Shown here: positions 16,736 through 25,921 of the stretch, piece after piece | Position numbering within the stretch: position 1 is the stretch's first letter | Layout: each line of letters opens with the position of its first letter | Assembly (NCBI GenBank): GCA_013388855.1 | Contig: JACAEM010000035.1 | Location: 1-64,000, forward strand | DNA length: 64,000 bases | From: Chloroflexota bacterium | Lineage (GTDB): Bacteria; Chloroflexota; Anaerolineae; Anaerolineales; Villigracilaceae | Reading direction: 5' to 3' | Notes under the pieces: model-generated | Databases searched by the model: none | Told to the model about the DNA's origin: nothing | The model's input: only the letters and a program-made list of their open reading frames with translations | Translations under genes and position numbers: made by a program

Positions 16736-18793
16736 ATGAAAAAATTCGCCTGGTTCGAGATCGTCCTGGTTGTCATCGTGATGTCTGTCAGCCTGTATGC
16801 GGCGCTTTCTGATGCGCAGAATCTGTCGCAGCGTTGGTTCATCCGCGACGACGCCTATTACTACTTCAAGGTCGCCCAGAACATCAGCGAGGGGCGCGGC
16901 AGTACCTTCGACGGGATCAACCCCACAAACGGTTATCACCCCTTGTGGATGATAATTTGCATCCCCATCTTTGCGCTGGCGCGCTTCGATCTTGTCCTGC
17001 CCCTGCGCATCCTGCTGCTTATCATGAGCGCGCTTTCTGTGGCGTCGGGCATCTTGCTCCATCGCCTGCTTGGCAGGGTCATCGCTCCATTCGTCGGGGT
17101 GCTTGCCGCCCTGTATTGGGTGTTCGACGCATATGTCCTGAATGTCGTTTACCAGCAGGGATTGGAGACCGGCATCGCGGCGTTTTTCATCGTCCTGCTG
17201 TTGTACAAACTCCATGAGTTTGAGATGACCTGGCGAAAAGGGAAGGTCGCCCGCCAAAAAATATTCACCCTTGGCTTGATCGCCGCCCTGACTATGTTTA
17301 GCCGGCTTGATTTGGCGTTTCTCGCCGGGCTGGCTGGCTTCTGGATCGTTTTCCGCGGGCATTCCCTCCGCTACTATCTCCCGTTGGATATTCTCTCGAT
17401 CACGCTCTCAGTATTGTTCGCCTTTGTAGCGCGCTTCGAAATGAGCGACTACTACGAGTATTCTGGTGTGGCAGTTACCATGATCGCGGTATCCATCCTC
17501 AGCCGTTTGCCGTTGGCATATTTCCTAGGCTTGCACCAGAACCTGGCATTGGAGAAACCGCTGAAGGTTCTATCGAAATTGACTGTCTTCACGCTGATTG
17601 GCACGATAATTGTCAGCGGCATCATGCTCTTCCTAGCAAAGCGGAATGACTTCGACGCCATGCCGCGCACCATTCTCCTCATGGACGGGCTGTTCTCTCT
17701 CCTGCTGGTTGGCTTGACCCGCTTCGTCCATAAAGGCTTGCACGCAAATTCCAGCTCACCGGCAGGCAGGAGTCCAATCCAAACCTTGCAGGCACAGTGG
17801 AGAGGATGGCTGAATGATGGGCTAATGTATTACGGTGTGGTCTTTAGTCTTCTGGGGTTGTATATGCTCTGGAACAAACTTGCCATCGGCACATCCTCGC
17901 CAGTCAGCGGACAGATCAAGCGCTGGTGGGGCTCTTTCCCCACCCGCGTCTACGGCGGTGCGGCGCGTGATCCGTTGTCGTTCTTCGGTCTCAACTACAA
18001 GGACGGCGAAGGCGCCTGGCAGCCTGTCGCCGGGCTCTTTGGCTCCTGGGCAGACCGGCTCTTGGGCGCGGGCATCTCCAGCGTGTGGGGTTATCTTGCC
18101 ATTCTCCTGCTATGCGCCGTACTTGGCTTTTTCATCCTTCGGGCACAGAGGCAAAAAGCTGTTAACGCGGTGACGCGACTGGGCATCATCCCGTTGTTTG
18201 GAAGCGTCGTCTTGCAAGTGGTCAGCTATAACACCTCCGGCTATGCCGCTGAACAGAACTGGTATTGGACAGGTCAATTGCTTCTCATCCTCCTGACGTT
18301 GAGCCTGCTCCTCGGCATGGCTGCCAAACTCATCCCGGCATCACGATACAAACAAATGATTGCATGGGGGATCGCCGTCATCGCTGGCGTTTCCATGAGC
18401 CTGTCCTATTGGAACAACGTTCGGGGTACGATGCGCTACGGCTACTGGTCGGTGGATGATCCCTTCATTGACATCATCCCTGTCCTCGAAGCGAATACCG
18501 AGCCGGGCAGCCTCATCGGCTTCACCGGCGGCGGCAACGTTGGTTACTTCCTTCATGATCGCACCATTGTCAACATGGATGGCTTGATCAACAGTTATCC
18601 TTATTTTCAGGCGCTCAAGGCTCGGACCGCAGGCGAGTACCTGAACGACATCGGGCTGGATTATGTCTTTGCCAACCCCGGCTTGCTTTCCGGTCAGCCC
18701 TACAATAAACAGTTCGACCCCTACCTGCAAGGAACAGGCATCTTCTTCGGCGAAAAGGAACTGCTGAAATACGGCAAGGGGACAGTGGAGTGA
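16736..18793 (+). CDS. Large polytopic membrane protein, glycosyltransferase-like
   Basis: A 685-residue protein with about twelve transmembrane segments. The first extracytoplasmic loop has the acidic pair RDDAYYYFKVAQNISEG (about residue 35-51) followed by NPTNGYHPLW, a pattern of GT-C enzymes that use polyprenyl-linked sugars. The soluble C-terminal part (about 570-685) includes SLIGFTGGGNVGYFL and ends in a short tail. The start at 16736 follows GAGGAG and places the first helix at residues 5-25; an upstream ATG would overlap the dehydrogenase by 95 bases. Acceptor unknown. Confidence 0.65.
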   Translation: MKKFAWFEIVLVVIVMSVSLYAALSDAQNLSQRWFIRDDAYYYFKVAQNISEGRGSTFDGINPTNGYHPLWMIICIPIFALARFDLVLPLRILLLIMSALSVASGILLHRLLGRVIAPFVGVLAALYWVFDAYVLNVVYQQGLETGIAAFFIVLLLYKLHEFEMTWRKGKVARQKIFTLGLIAALTMFSRLDLAFLAGLAGFWIVFRGHSLRYYLPLDILSITLSVLFAFVARFEMSDYYEYSGVAVTMIAVSILSRLPLAYFLGLHQNLALEKPLKVLSKLTVFTLIGTIIVSGIMLFLAKRNDFDAMPRTILLMDGLFSLLLVGLTRFVHKGLHANSSSPAGRSPIQTLQAQWRGWLNDGLMYYGVVFSLLGLYMLWNKLAIGTSSPVSGQIKRWWGSFPTRVYGGAARDPLSFFGLNYKDGEGAWQPVAGLFGSWADRLLGAGISSVWGYLAILLLCAVLGFFILRAQRQKAVNAVTRLGIIPLFGSVVLQVVSYNTSGYAAEQNWYWTGQLLLILLTLSLLLGMAAKLIPASRYKQMIAWGIAVIAGVSMSLSYWNNVRGTMRYGYWSVDDPFIDIIPVLEANTEPGSLIGFTGGGNVGYFLHDRTIVNMDGLINSYPYFQALKARTAGEYLNDIGLDYVFANPGLLSGQPYNKQFDPYLQGTGIFFGEKELLKYGKGTVE

Positions 18794-18844
18794 AGAACCG
18801 CCTCGCTCTCAGCCGAAATCTGATACCATTAAATAAACCAACTC

Positions 18845-19285
18845 ATGCCCCATAAACGTCCCTTCGGTGTAACCCTGTTGCTATGGATGGTGTTAAGCTT
18901 ATCAGTCTGGGGAGCGGCGCGTTTTGTCGCGTCCCTGCGCTGGTGGGGCGTGCTTTCCGAGTTCGAATATGGTCTCAGCCCGGTTTATCTGTCCATAGCC
19001 GGGGCAGGCTGGGTGGTCGCGGGAGGCGTCGTGATCTGGGCAGCCATGAACCACAGGAGATGGGCTCATCCGGCGCTCCCGATCTTTCTGATTGGATGGT
19101 TGTTCCAGTATTGGGTTGAGAGGCTTTTCTTTCAAGCTGAACGCTCCAACCTGCCTTTTGCGGTAATCCTTTCAGTGATCTTTCTGGCGGTGACTTTGGC
19201 CTGCGCACTGCATCGAAGCACGAAGATATTTTTTACAAAAAGCGAGGAACATGAGCACCACAAACAACATTCAACGTCTGAATGA
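18845..19285 (+). CDS. Hypothetical four-helix membrane protein
   Basis: A 146-residue membrane protein with four hydrophobic segments (about 7-30, 45-62, 73-90 and 100-120) and a charged, His-rich C-terminal tail ([11 protein letters not shown]). Its last 35 bases overlap the start of the carboxylase gene, pointing to coupled expression. I do not recognise a family. It may be a small accessory protein of the preceding membrane gene or unrelated to the carboxylase operon it runs into. Confidence 0.6.
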   Translation: MPHKRPFGVTLLLWMVLSLSVWGAARFVASLRWWGVLSEFEYGLSPVYLSIAGAGWVVAGGVVIWAAMNHRRWAHPALPIFLIGWLFQYWVERLFFQAERSNLPFAVILSVIFLAVTLACALHRSTKIFFTKSEEHEHHKQHSTSE

Positions 19286-20798
19286 TTTGAAGGCACAGTC
19301 ACGTCTGGGCGGAGGGGCGGAGCGCATCGAAGCGCAGCACAAAAAGGGACGGCTGACTGCCCGTGAACGGATCGACCTCCTGCTCGACAAGGGCTCCTTC
19401 CGCGAAGTGGATGCCTTTGTCAAGCATCGCACGCATGATTTCAACCTCGATGAGCAAAAGTATATGAGCGACTCAGTCGTAACCGGCTGGGGAACCATCG
19501 AGGGGCGGCTCGTGTACGTCTTCTCGCAGGACTTTACCGTCTTCGGCGGGAGTCTGGGCGAGGTGCACGCCGAAAAAATTTGCAAGATCATGGATATGGC
19601 AATGAAGAACGGTGCGCCTGTAATCGGCTTGAACGATTCGGGTGGCGCCCGTATTCAGGAGGGCGTGGTGGCGCTTGGCGGCTACGCGGATATCTTCCTG
19701 CGCAACACAATGGCATCGGGCGTGATCCCGCAGATCTCCGCCATCATGGGACCTTGCGCGGGCGGCGCGGTATACTCTCCTGCCCTGACCGATTTCATCT
19801 TCATGACGCGCAACACCTCCTATATGTTCGTTACGGGTCCCGATGTGGTCAAAGCGGTCACCCATGAGGAAGTCTCTTTTGAAGACTTGGGCGGCGCCAG
19901 CGTGCACTCCGAGAAGTCGGGCGTTTGCCATGTTGCCGCAGACAGCGAAGCAGATACGCTGTTCCTGATCCGTAAATTGCTCGGCTATCTGCCACAGAAT
20001 AACATGGAGGATGCGCCGTTCGTGCCCGGCGATGATCCGCTCCGCATGGACGAAGCGCTGAACAGTATCGTCCCGGACGACGCCAACAAGCCATACGACA
20101 TCAAGGACGCCATCCGCCTGATCGTGGATAACGGACAATTTTTCGAGATTCACGAGAATTATGCCCAGAATATTGTCGTCGGGTTCGCGCGTCTCGGCGG
20201 GCATTCGGTGGGCATCGTGGCAAATCAGCCTGCGGTGCTGGCAGGCGTGCTCGATATTGATGCCAGCGAGAAGGGTGCGCGCTTCGTTCGCTTCTGCGAT
20301 TCGTTCAACATCCCGATCATCACCTTCGAGGATGTGCCAGGCTTCCTGCCGGGAACATTCCAAGAGCATCACGGCATTATTCGCTCCGGGGCGAAACTGC
20401 TCTACGCCTACTGCGAAGCGACGGTTCCAAAGCTGACGGTCATCACCCGCAAGGCATATGGCGGCGCCTACTGCGTAATGTCTTCTAAGCACATCCGCAG
20501 CGATCTGAACCTGGCATGGCCCACCGCCGAAATCGCCGTGATGGGACCCGACGGCGCGGTCAACATTATTTTTCGCAAGGAATTGGAAAAAGCCGTGGAC
20601 CCGATCAGGCGAAAGGCGGAGTTGGTCGCGGAATATCGCGAGAAGTTCGCCAGCCCCTATGTGGCGGCAGAACGCGGCTATATCGACGATGTCATCGAGC
20701 CCAAGGAGACGCGTCCGCGCCTCATCAACGCGCTGGAAATGTTGAGCAACAAGCGCGACAGCAACCCCGCCAAAAAGCACGGGAATATTCCACTATAA
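19251..20798 (+). CDS. Acyl-CoA carboxylase, carboxyltransferase subunit
   Basis: A 515-residue carboxyltransferase (beta subunit) of the propionyl-CoA/acetyl-CoA carboxylase type. It moves CO2 from carboxybiotin to the acyl-CoA. Both crotonase-like halves are present: [13 protein letters not shown] with the oxyanion-hole Gly residues (about 125-137), [17 protein letters not shown] (about 166-182), then in the C-half [17 protein letters not shown] (about 363-379) and [13 protein letters not shown]. Propionyl-CoA preference is suggested by the length and by the absence of a zinc finger. It leads an operon with the biotin carboxylase and biotin carrier. Confidence 0.9.
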   Translation: MSTTNNIQRLNDLKAQSRLGGGAERIEAQHKKGRLTARERIDLLLDKGSFREVDAFVKHRTHDFNLDEQKYMSDSVVTGWGTIEGRLVYVFSQDFTVFGGSLGEVHAEKICKIMDMAMKNGAPVIGLNDSGGARIQEGVVALGGYADIFLRNTMASGVIPQISAIMGPCAGGAVYSPALTDFIFMTRNTSYMFVTGPDVVKAVTHEEVSFEDLGGASVHSEKSGVCHVAADSEADTLFLIRKLLGYLPQNNMEDAPFVPGDDPLRMDEALNSIVPDDANKPYDIKDAIRLIVDNGQFFEIHENYAQNIVVGFARLGGHSVGIVANQPAVLAGVLDIDASEKGARFVRFCDSFNIPIITFEDVPGFLPGTFQEHHGIIRSGAKLLYAYCEATVPKLTVITRKAYGGAYCVMSSKHIRSDLNLAWPTAEIAVMGPDGAVNIIFRKELEKAVDPIRRKAELVAEYREKFASPYVAAERGYIDDVIEPKETRPRLINALEMLSNKRDSNPAKKHGNIPL

Positions 20799-20805
20799 GC
20801 ATCAT

Positions 20806-20852
20806 GGTTCAAGTGTCACGTTCCCTGTTGACAGCCCGTGGAACTTGAAACC
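20806..20852 (+). repeat. Intercistronic stem-loop between carboxylase subunits
   Basis: GGTTCAAGTGTCACG (20806-20820) pairs imperfectly with CGTGGAACTTGAAACC (20837-20852) over a 16-base loop. It fills most of the 78-base gap between the carboxyltransferase and biotin carboxylase genes. It may tune mRNA processing or the ratio of the subunits. Confidence 0.4.
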
Positions 20853-20876
20853 TAGAACGGTGAGACCTGAGGAGCC

Positions 20877-22385
20877 ATGTTCAATAAAGTATTGGTCGCC
20901 AATCGAGGAGAGATTGCGGTGCGCATCATCCGCGCCTGCCGCGAATTGGGCATCGAAACTGTTGCCGTCTATTCGGAAGCGGACCGTCAGGCACTGCACG
21001 TCCGCTATGCAGACGAAGCTTATCTGCTGGGTCCCGCGCCTTCGCGCGAGTCCTATCTGCGCGCAGACAAGATCATCGATATTGCCCGCAAATCCGGGGC
21101 GGACGCGGTGCATCCCGGCTATGGCTTCCTTGCCGAGCGGGATGATTTCGCCGCCGCATGCGCCGACGCGGGGATCGCTTTCATCGGACCCAAGCCGTCG
21201 TCCATTGCGGCGATGGGCGACAAAGCCGAGGCACGCGCCACGGTCATCAAAGCGGGCGTGCCGGTCGTCCCCGGGACCGAGGATGTGGGTAACATGACGA
21301 ACGATGATCTGCTCGGCATTGCGCCTTCCATTGGGTTTCCGTTGTTGATCAAAGCCACGGCGGGCGGCGGGGGAAAGGGCATGCGGGAGGTAAGAAGCCT
21401 GGAGGAAATGCCGACTCTGCTTCAGTCTGCGCGTCGTGAAGCGGAATCTGCTTTCGGGGATGGGAATGTCTATCTGGAGAAACTGGTCGAAGGGGCGCGG
21501 CACATCGAATTTCAGATTATGGCGGATACGCACGGGAATGTAATTCATCTGGGGGAGCGCGAATGTTCCCTGCAGCGGAGACATCAAAAGTTGGTGGAGG
21601 AGGCGCTTTCTCCCGCCTTGAATGATGATTTGCGGAGAAGGATGGGCGAAGTGGCGGTCAAATCCGCGCAGGCGGTGGATTATGTCAACGCAGGTACCAT
21701 CGAGTTCCTGCTCGACAAGGATGAGAATTTTTATTTCCTTGAAATGAACACCCGGCTACAGGTGGAACATCCCATCACCGAGATGGTCACCGGCATCGAT
21801 ATTGTCAAAGAGCAGATCCGCGTGGCGCGCGGGCGTGTGCTAAGCTACAAGCAGGCGGATGTGCAATTTAACGGTCATGCCATCGAGTGCCGCATCAATG
21901 CAGAAGACCCGTACAACAACTTCATGCCATCCACAGGGCATATCACACACAGCCTGCTCCCCACCGGTCCCGGCGTGCGCGTGGATACGGGCGTGTATCC
22001 CGGCTTCGAGATCACGCCATTCTATGACCCGATGATTGCGAAACTGATCGTCTGGGGAGAGACGCGCGCCCAAGCCATCCTGCGTATGCGCCGCGCGCTG
22101 GAGGAATACCGTATCGTCGGCGTGCGCACGAACATTCCCTTCCATCAGGTGTTGATGGATTCGCACCGCTTTATGGGCGGTCAATACGACACCCGCTTTG
22201 TGGAGGAGCGCTTCTCGATGGAGGATGCCGAAGAGTATCGGGAGAAATACGACGAGGTCGCGGCGATTCTTGCCACGCTGGTCGCTCACCGCGAGACCGA
22301 GCGTTCGGCACAGATCGTCAACCGCAACGAACGTGATGCCAGCAACTGGAAGTGGGTCGGTCGTTGGGAACGAATGCACAGATAA
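20877..22385 (+). CDS. accC: Acyl-CoA carboxylase, biotin carboxylase subunit
   Basis: A 502-residue ATP-grasp enzyme that carboxylates biotin on the carrier protein. It opens with FNKVLVANRGEIAVRIIRA, has the Gly-rich ATP loop KATAGGGGKGMR (about residue 159-170), the EMNTRLQVEHPITEMVTG active-site segment (about 286-303) and the C-terminal biotin carboxylase domain with ECRINAEDP. The carrier domain is a separate protein encoded 21 bases downstream, unlike the fused alpha subunit of many propionyl-CoA carboxylases. Confidence 0.92.
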   Translation: MFNKVLVANRGEIAVRIIRACRELGIETVAVYSEADRQALHVRYADEAYLLGPAPSRESYLRADKIIDIARKSGADAVHPGYGFLAERDDFAAACADAGIAFIGPKPSSIAAMGDKAEARATVIKAGVPVVPGTEDVGNMTNDDLLGIAPSIGFPLLIKATAGGGGKGMREVRSLEEMPTLLQSARREAESAFGDGNVYLEKLVEGARHIEFQIMADTHGNVIHLGERECSLQRRHQKLVEEALSPALNDDLRRRMGEVAVKSAQAVDYVNAGTIEFLLDKDENFYFLEMNTRLQVEHPITEMVTGIDIVKEQIRVARGRVLSYKQADVQFNGHAIECRINAEDPYNNFMPSTGHITHSLLPTGPGVRVDTGVYPGFEITPFYDPMIAKLIVWGETRAQAILRMRRALEEYRIVGVRTNIPFHQVLMDSHRFMGGQYDTRFVEERFSMEDAEEYREKYDEVAAILATLVAHRETERSAQIVNRNERDASNWKWVGRWERMHR

Positions 22386-22406
22386 ACGGAAGAGACGCGA
22401 AACAGC

Positions 22407-22904
22407 ATGAAATACATAACGACCATCGAAGGCAAACAATTCCTTGTAGAGATCATCGACGACAGACACGTCAGCGTGGACGGGAAGGTCTATGAAGTTG
22501 ATTTCGAATCGGTCAGCGGACAACCCGTGTATTCCCTGATTGTGGACGGCAAGTCGCACGAATCCTATGTGGCGCGCGGCGACGATAACTGGCAGGTGCT
22601 CCTGCGAGGACGGCTCTACCCAATCACAGTCGAGGATGAGCGGGAAAGGCGGTTGCGAGCCGCGGCAGGCGGAGGCGTGGCGGAGAGCGGGGAATTCATC
22701 CTCAAGGCGCCCATGCCCGGTCTGGTGGTCGCCATCCCGGTCAGCGAGGGGCAGGAAGTCAAAAAGGGGCAGGTGTTATTGATCCTGGAGTCCATGAAAA
22801 TGCAGAACGAGCTCAAAGCCCCGCGCGATGGCATCGTGCAGAGGATCAAGGTCAAGGCAGGTGAGAGCGTGGAGCAAAAGCAGACCCTGCTTAACGTGAT
22901 GTAA
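22407..22904 (+). CDS. Biotin carrier protein of the acyl-CoA carboxylase
   Basis: A 165-residue biotin/lipoyl carrier. The C-terminal 70 residues form the carrier domain with the biotinylation site ESMKMQNEL (Lys about residue 130). The N-terminal region is a strand-rich domain (KYITTIEGKQFLVEIIDD) seen in carriers of propionyl-CoA carboxylase type. It shuttles carboxybiotin between the two preceding gene products. The CYTH gene starts immediately after its TAA without a gap. Confidence 0.9.
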   Translation: MKYITTIEGKQFLVEIIDDRHVSVDGKVYEVDFESVSGQPVYSLIVDGKSHESYVARGDDNWQVLLRGRLYPITVEDERERRLRAAAGGGVAESGEFILKAPMPGLVVAIPVSEGQEVKKGQVLLILESMKMQNELKAPRDGIVQRIKVKAGESVEQKQTLLNVM

Positions 22905-23525
22905 ATGCCGGACAATAATCAGGAAATTGAAGTTAAATTCTATGTGACCGGTCTGGATGCAATTCGCAATCGGCTCCGGGTGCTGGGCGCACATCTGGTT
23001 CAGGAGCGTATCCTGGAGAAGAACATTCGCTTCGACCTGCCCGATGCCCGACTCCGTTCCGAGGGGCGCGTCCTGCGCCTGAGACGTGACACCGAGGTGC
23101 GACTCACCTACAAAGGCGCGAGTACCAATGAGCAGGGCGTCCTGAGCCGAACCGAAATCGAATTCGTCGTGGAAGATTTCGAAAAGGCAAAACAGTTCCT
23201 TGAAGCGCTTGGATACCGTAAACTACTTTCCTATGATAAATATCGTGAAGTGCATGAGCTGGACGAGTGCCATGTCATGCTTGACGAATTGCCCTACGGA
23301 TGTTTCATCGAGATCGAAGGGCAAAGTGTGGACACAATCAAGCGCACGACTGCGAAACTGAATCTGGACTGGGAAGCGGCTGTCACTAAAAGTTATAATG
23401 CGCTTTTCGAAGCAGTAAAACAAGCGCTCCACCTGAACTTTCAGGACCTATCATACGAGAATTTCACAGGCATCCGCGTTACGCCGGACGATCTTGGGGT
23501 CACTCCAGCGGATGTTCGTGTGTGA
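22905..23525 (+). CDS. CYTH-domain protein (class IV adenylate cyclase-like)
   Basis: A 206-residue triphosphate tunnel enzyme. The signature EIEVKFYV (ExExK) is at residues 6-13, LRLRRDTEVRLTYK at about 56-70 supplies basic residues, and acidic residues on later strands (EIEFVVEDF; FIEIEGQ) would bind metal. Members act as class IV adenylate cyclase, thiamine triphosphatase or inorganic triphosphatase. Its bacterial CyaB-like length favours the first label without proof. It is directly adjacent to the carrier gene and precedes the protealysin gene. Confidence 0.8.
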   Translation: MPDNNQEIEVKFYVTGLDAIRNRLRVLGAHLVQERILEKNIRFDLPDARLRSEGRVLRLRRDTEVRLTYKGASTNEQGVLSRTEIEFVVEDFEKAKQFLEALGYRKLLSYDKYREVHELDECHVMLDELPYGCFIEIEGQSVDTIKRTTAKLNLDWEAAVTKSYNALFEAVKQALHLNFQDLSYENFTGIRVTPDDLGVTPADVRV

Positions 23526-23620
23526 TTTGTGAAGTTCTCCAAAGTCCTATTGAAAATCGTTCCAAAACAACGTATACTCAACTTGCTTGTCCAATTCGCC
23601 AAATAGAAAGGATTCTCTCC

Positions 23621-24766
23621 ATGCACAAGCATTTCCCCGTCAACTGCATCGTCCCGCCCCACATGCTGGAAGATATCGCCACAAACGGCACTGCGGCGCA
23701 AAAAGTGCTTGCGATTAACACGCTAAAGGCTTCGGCGCAAATGGTCGGGAAACGCCGCGCGCTTTCCGATTTTACCGGTGCAGCCTTGCGAGTGGCGGTC
23801 GGCGGCAAGGAACGGATTATTTACGATGCCAAGAATGGATCAAGCCTGCCCGGTACGCAGGTCCGCAAGGAAGGGGATCCGCCCTCGACAGATGTCGCCG
23901 TCAACGAAGCCTACGACGGGAGTGGCGCCACATATGATCTCTTCAAAGAGTTTTACCAAAGGAACTCCATCGATAACAACGGTATGCGCCTCGACTCGAC
24001 CGTCCATTATCAGAAAGGCTACGACAATGCTTTTTGGGACGGCGAACAGATGGTGTATGGTGATGGTGACGAGAACCTCCCCATCAACGAACGTCTTTTC
24101 AACCGCTTCACCATTGCCATCGATGTAATCGGTCACGAGTTGACACACGGCGTCACACAATACGAGGCAAAACTGACCTATTCCCAGCAACCTGGCGCCC
24201 TGAACGAATCGATGTCCGATGTGTTCGGATCGCTCGTCAAGCAATATACCCTCGGTCAGACCGCTGACCAGGCGGATTGGATCATCGGCGCGGGTCTGCT
24301 CACATCGAATGTGAATGGTGTCGGTATCCGTTCGATGAAGGCTCCTGGAACGGCGTATGACGATCCCGTGCTGGGCAAGGACCCACAACCCGCGCATATG
24401 AAGGATTATGTCAACACGGTCAGCGACAACGGCGGAGTCCACATCAACTCAGGCATCCCCAATCACGCCTTCTACGTCGCCGCCCTGGAGATAGGCGGCA
24501 ACGCCTGGCTCAAAGCCGGTCAGATCTGGTACGTGACCCTGCGCGACAAACTGACCAGCAGTTCCAAATTCCAGGATTGCGCCAACCTGACCTACCAGAC
24601 AGCAGGAGAACTCTTTGGCACCGGAAGCTTGGAACAACAGGCGGTGAAGAATGGCTGGGCGGCAGTCGGCTTGGGCGTGGAGGGCGGCAACGGAGAACCA
24701 ACCGAACCTGGCGACGGATGTTTCACCTCCCTGCTCCGCGCGATTGGCGCCGCACCCGCGAAATAA
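23621..24766 (+). CDS. Protealysin-like M4 metalloprotease
   Basis: A 381-residue thermolysin-family zinc protease. HELTH and NESMSD (the third zinc ligand, Glu) stand at about residues 170-203, and the transition-state His is in DNGGVHINSGIPNHAFY near 270. It lacks a signal peptide and the long FTP/PepSY propeptide; instead the N-terminus has NCIVPPHMLEDIA, the short-precursor motif of protealysins. The start at 23621 follows GAAAGGA, and a longer in-frame start would overlap the CYTH gene. The downstream emfourin-like gene encodes its probable inhibitor. It may act inside the cell or be released by an unusual route. Confidence 0.88.
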   Translation: MHKHFPVNCIVPPHMLEDIATNGTAAQKVLAINTLKASAQMVGKRRALSDFTGAALRVAVGGKERIIYDAKNGSSLPGTQVRKEGDPPSTDVAVNEAYDGSGATYDLFKEFYQRNSIDNNGMRLDSTVHYQKGYDNAFWDGEQMVYGDGDENLPINERLFNRFTIAIDVIGHELTHGVTQYEAKLTYSQQPGALNESMSDVFGSLVKQYTLGQTADQADWIIGAGLLTSNVNGVGIRSMKAPGTAYDDPVLGKDPQPAHMKDYVNTVSDNGGVHINSGIPNHAFYVAALEIGGNAWLKAGQIWYVTLRDKLTSSSKFQDCANLTYQTAGELFGTGSLEQQAVKNGWAAVGLGVEGGNGEPTEPGDGCFTSLLRAIGAAPAK

Positions 24767-24775
24767 GAGGCTGAC

Positions 24776-25093
24776 ATGAAAGTGGAACGCATCCAATTCG
24801 AGCGAACCGGAGGGTTTGCCGGCATCCGCTTCGCCGCGGACTTCAAGCCGGAGGACCTGCCCGATGAACAATCCAAGGAGCTGTTCGATCTGCTCGACGA
24901 CCTCGACTTCAACGAACTGCCGGAACAAATGATGGATGAGAATACTCCAGACAGTTTCACCTATTCGATCACCGTGAAAACGAAGAGAAAGTCGCACACG
25001 GTGGTCACCGGCGACGCGTCCGCGCCGGAAAAAATGCAGGAATTATTGCAACTTCTCAACCGTATTGCGCGGAATCAAATGCGAAAGCAGTAG
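24776..25093 (+). CDS. Emfourin-like protealysin inhibitor
   Basis: A 105-residue protein starting with MKVERIQFERTGGFAGIR, as in emfourins, the small proteinaceous inhibitors encoded next to protealysin-type M4 proteases. Acidic helix DEQSKELFDLLDDLDF and YSITVKTKRKSHTVV strands follow. The gene is nine bases downstream of the protease and ends the operon at a strong terminator. Inhibition is inferred from the family and the gene pairing. Confidence 0.8.
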   Translation: MKVERIQFERTGGFAGIRFAADFKPEDLPDEQSKELFDLLDDLDFNELPEQMMDENTPDSFTYSITVKTKRKSHTVVTGDASAPEKMQELLQLLNRIARNQMRKQ

Positions 25094-25101
25094 AAAAAGT
25101 C

Positions 25102-25136
25102 AAACGACTCTCGAGTTCATTGCTCGAGGGTCGTTT
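25102..25136 (+). terminator. Terminator of the protealysin/emfourin operon
   Basis: AAACGACTCTCGAG (25102-25115) pairs with CTCGAGGGTCGTTTT (25122-25136) through a seven-base loop with one G-U pair, followed by a short T-tract. Placed nine bases after the emfourin stop. Confidence 0.85.
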
Positions 25137-25177
25137 TGGGATAGGGGGAAACCCTGAAAAGTTGTCTTATGGAAACC

Positions 25178-25205
25178 TTTACACACTGACAATTTGATGT
25201 ATCAT
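25178..25205 (+). promoter_or_regulatory. Candidate promoter of the second SET gene
   Basis: TTTACA (25178-25183) and TATCAT (25200-25205) stand 16 bases apart. The gene starts 85 bases downstream, after a leader that contains CCCGGCCC.../CCGGGGG around 25228-25247 and GAAAGGAAG as the ribosome binding site. Confidence 0.4.
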
Positions 25206-25290
25206 TCACGTACCTAATGGCGTTTTTCCCGGCCCGTCCACCGGGGGAGGCGCTGTTTATCTTTAATCCAAATGAAAGGAAGTTATATGA

Positions 25291-25881
25291 ATGTCCAAGC
25301 AACCAAGTTCCTATCTGTCTTCTAAGTTGGAAGGCCGCCCGAAAGCCGATGGCAGTGGAAATGGCATTTTTGCCCTCAAGCCCATTATGAAAGGCGAACT
25401 CATAGCCATTTTCGGGGGTGTCGTGTACGAATGGGACACCTTTATTCACCTTCCCGAACGTGAACGCAGTCTGTGCCTCCAGGTGGAAGATCGTCACTTC
25501 CTGGTGCCGCGGCCGATCGGCGAAGGGGATTATGTCAATCACTCCTGTAATCCGAATGCGGGACTTTCGGGACAGATCGGACTCGTTGCAATGCGAGATA
25601 TCAAAGTCGGCGAAGAAGTTTGTTTCGACTATGCCATGTGCGACACCATGCCCTATGATGAATTCAACTGCCTGTGCGGGCAACCCACCTGCCGTGGACA
25701 AGTCACAGGGCACGATTGGCAGAGACCCGAACTACAAAAACGCTACGCTGGCTATTTTTCCCCTCATGTCCAGCGCCGTATCGACAAGATGCAGGCTGAG
25801 AAGAAGCTAATCGTTAGTAAACCACAGACCAAAAAGACTGGCAGATTCCCCCTCACAACAAACTTGCCAGTGTACGAGTAA
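25291..25881 (+). CDS. SET-domain methyltransferase with post-SET motif (copy 2)
   Basis: A 196-residue paralogue of the SET protein at 7.0 kb. It has GNGIFALKPI at about 24-33, VNHSCNPNAGLSGQIG (about 84-99), GEEVCFDYAMCD (about 109-120) and the post-SET cluster CLCGQPTCRG (about 130-139). The segment from SGQIGLVAMRDI to the CRG motif is nearly identical between the two. It carries an extra basic C-terminal tail (about 170-196, KPQTKKTGRF) not present in copy 1. Targets unknown; bacterial SET proteins can methylate ribosomal or nucleoid proteins. Confidence 0.85.
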   Translation: MSKQPSSYLSSKLEGRPKADGSGNGIFALKPIMKGELIAIFGGVVYEWDTFIHLPERERSLCLQVEDRHFLVPRPIGEGDYVNHSCNPNAGLSGQIGLVAMRDIKVGEEVCFDYAMCDTMPYDEFNCLCGQPTCRGQVTGHDWQRPELQKRYAGYFSPHVQRRIDKMQAEKKLIVSKPQTKKTGRFPLTTNLPVYE

Positions 25882-25883
25882 TG

Positions 25884-25918
25884 AAAAACTCCGGGTTCTT
25901 GCTGAACCCGGAGTTTTT
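25884..25918. terminator. Bidirectional terminator between SET and PEP carboxykinase genes
   Basis: AAAAACTCCGGGTTC (25884-25898) and GAACCCGGAGTTTTT (25904-25918) form a perfect 15-pair stem around TTGCT. A- and T-runs on both sides serve both converging genes; each stop codon is within five bases. Confidence 0.92.
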
Positions 25919-25921
25919 CAT

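Noticed and set aside
17740-17800. Possible in-frame insertion in the large membrane protein (HANSSSPAGRSPIQ)
   Set aside because: No clear palindrome or repeat unit in the DNA; could be a normal cytoplasmic loop.
19473-20780. 435-codon ORF on the minus strand
   Set aside because: Antisense of the carboxyltransferase gene, which has all its catalytic motifs; the antisense protein has none.
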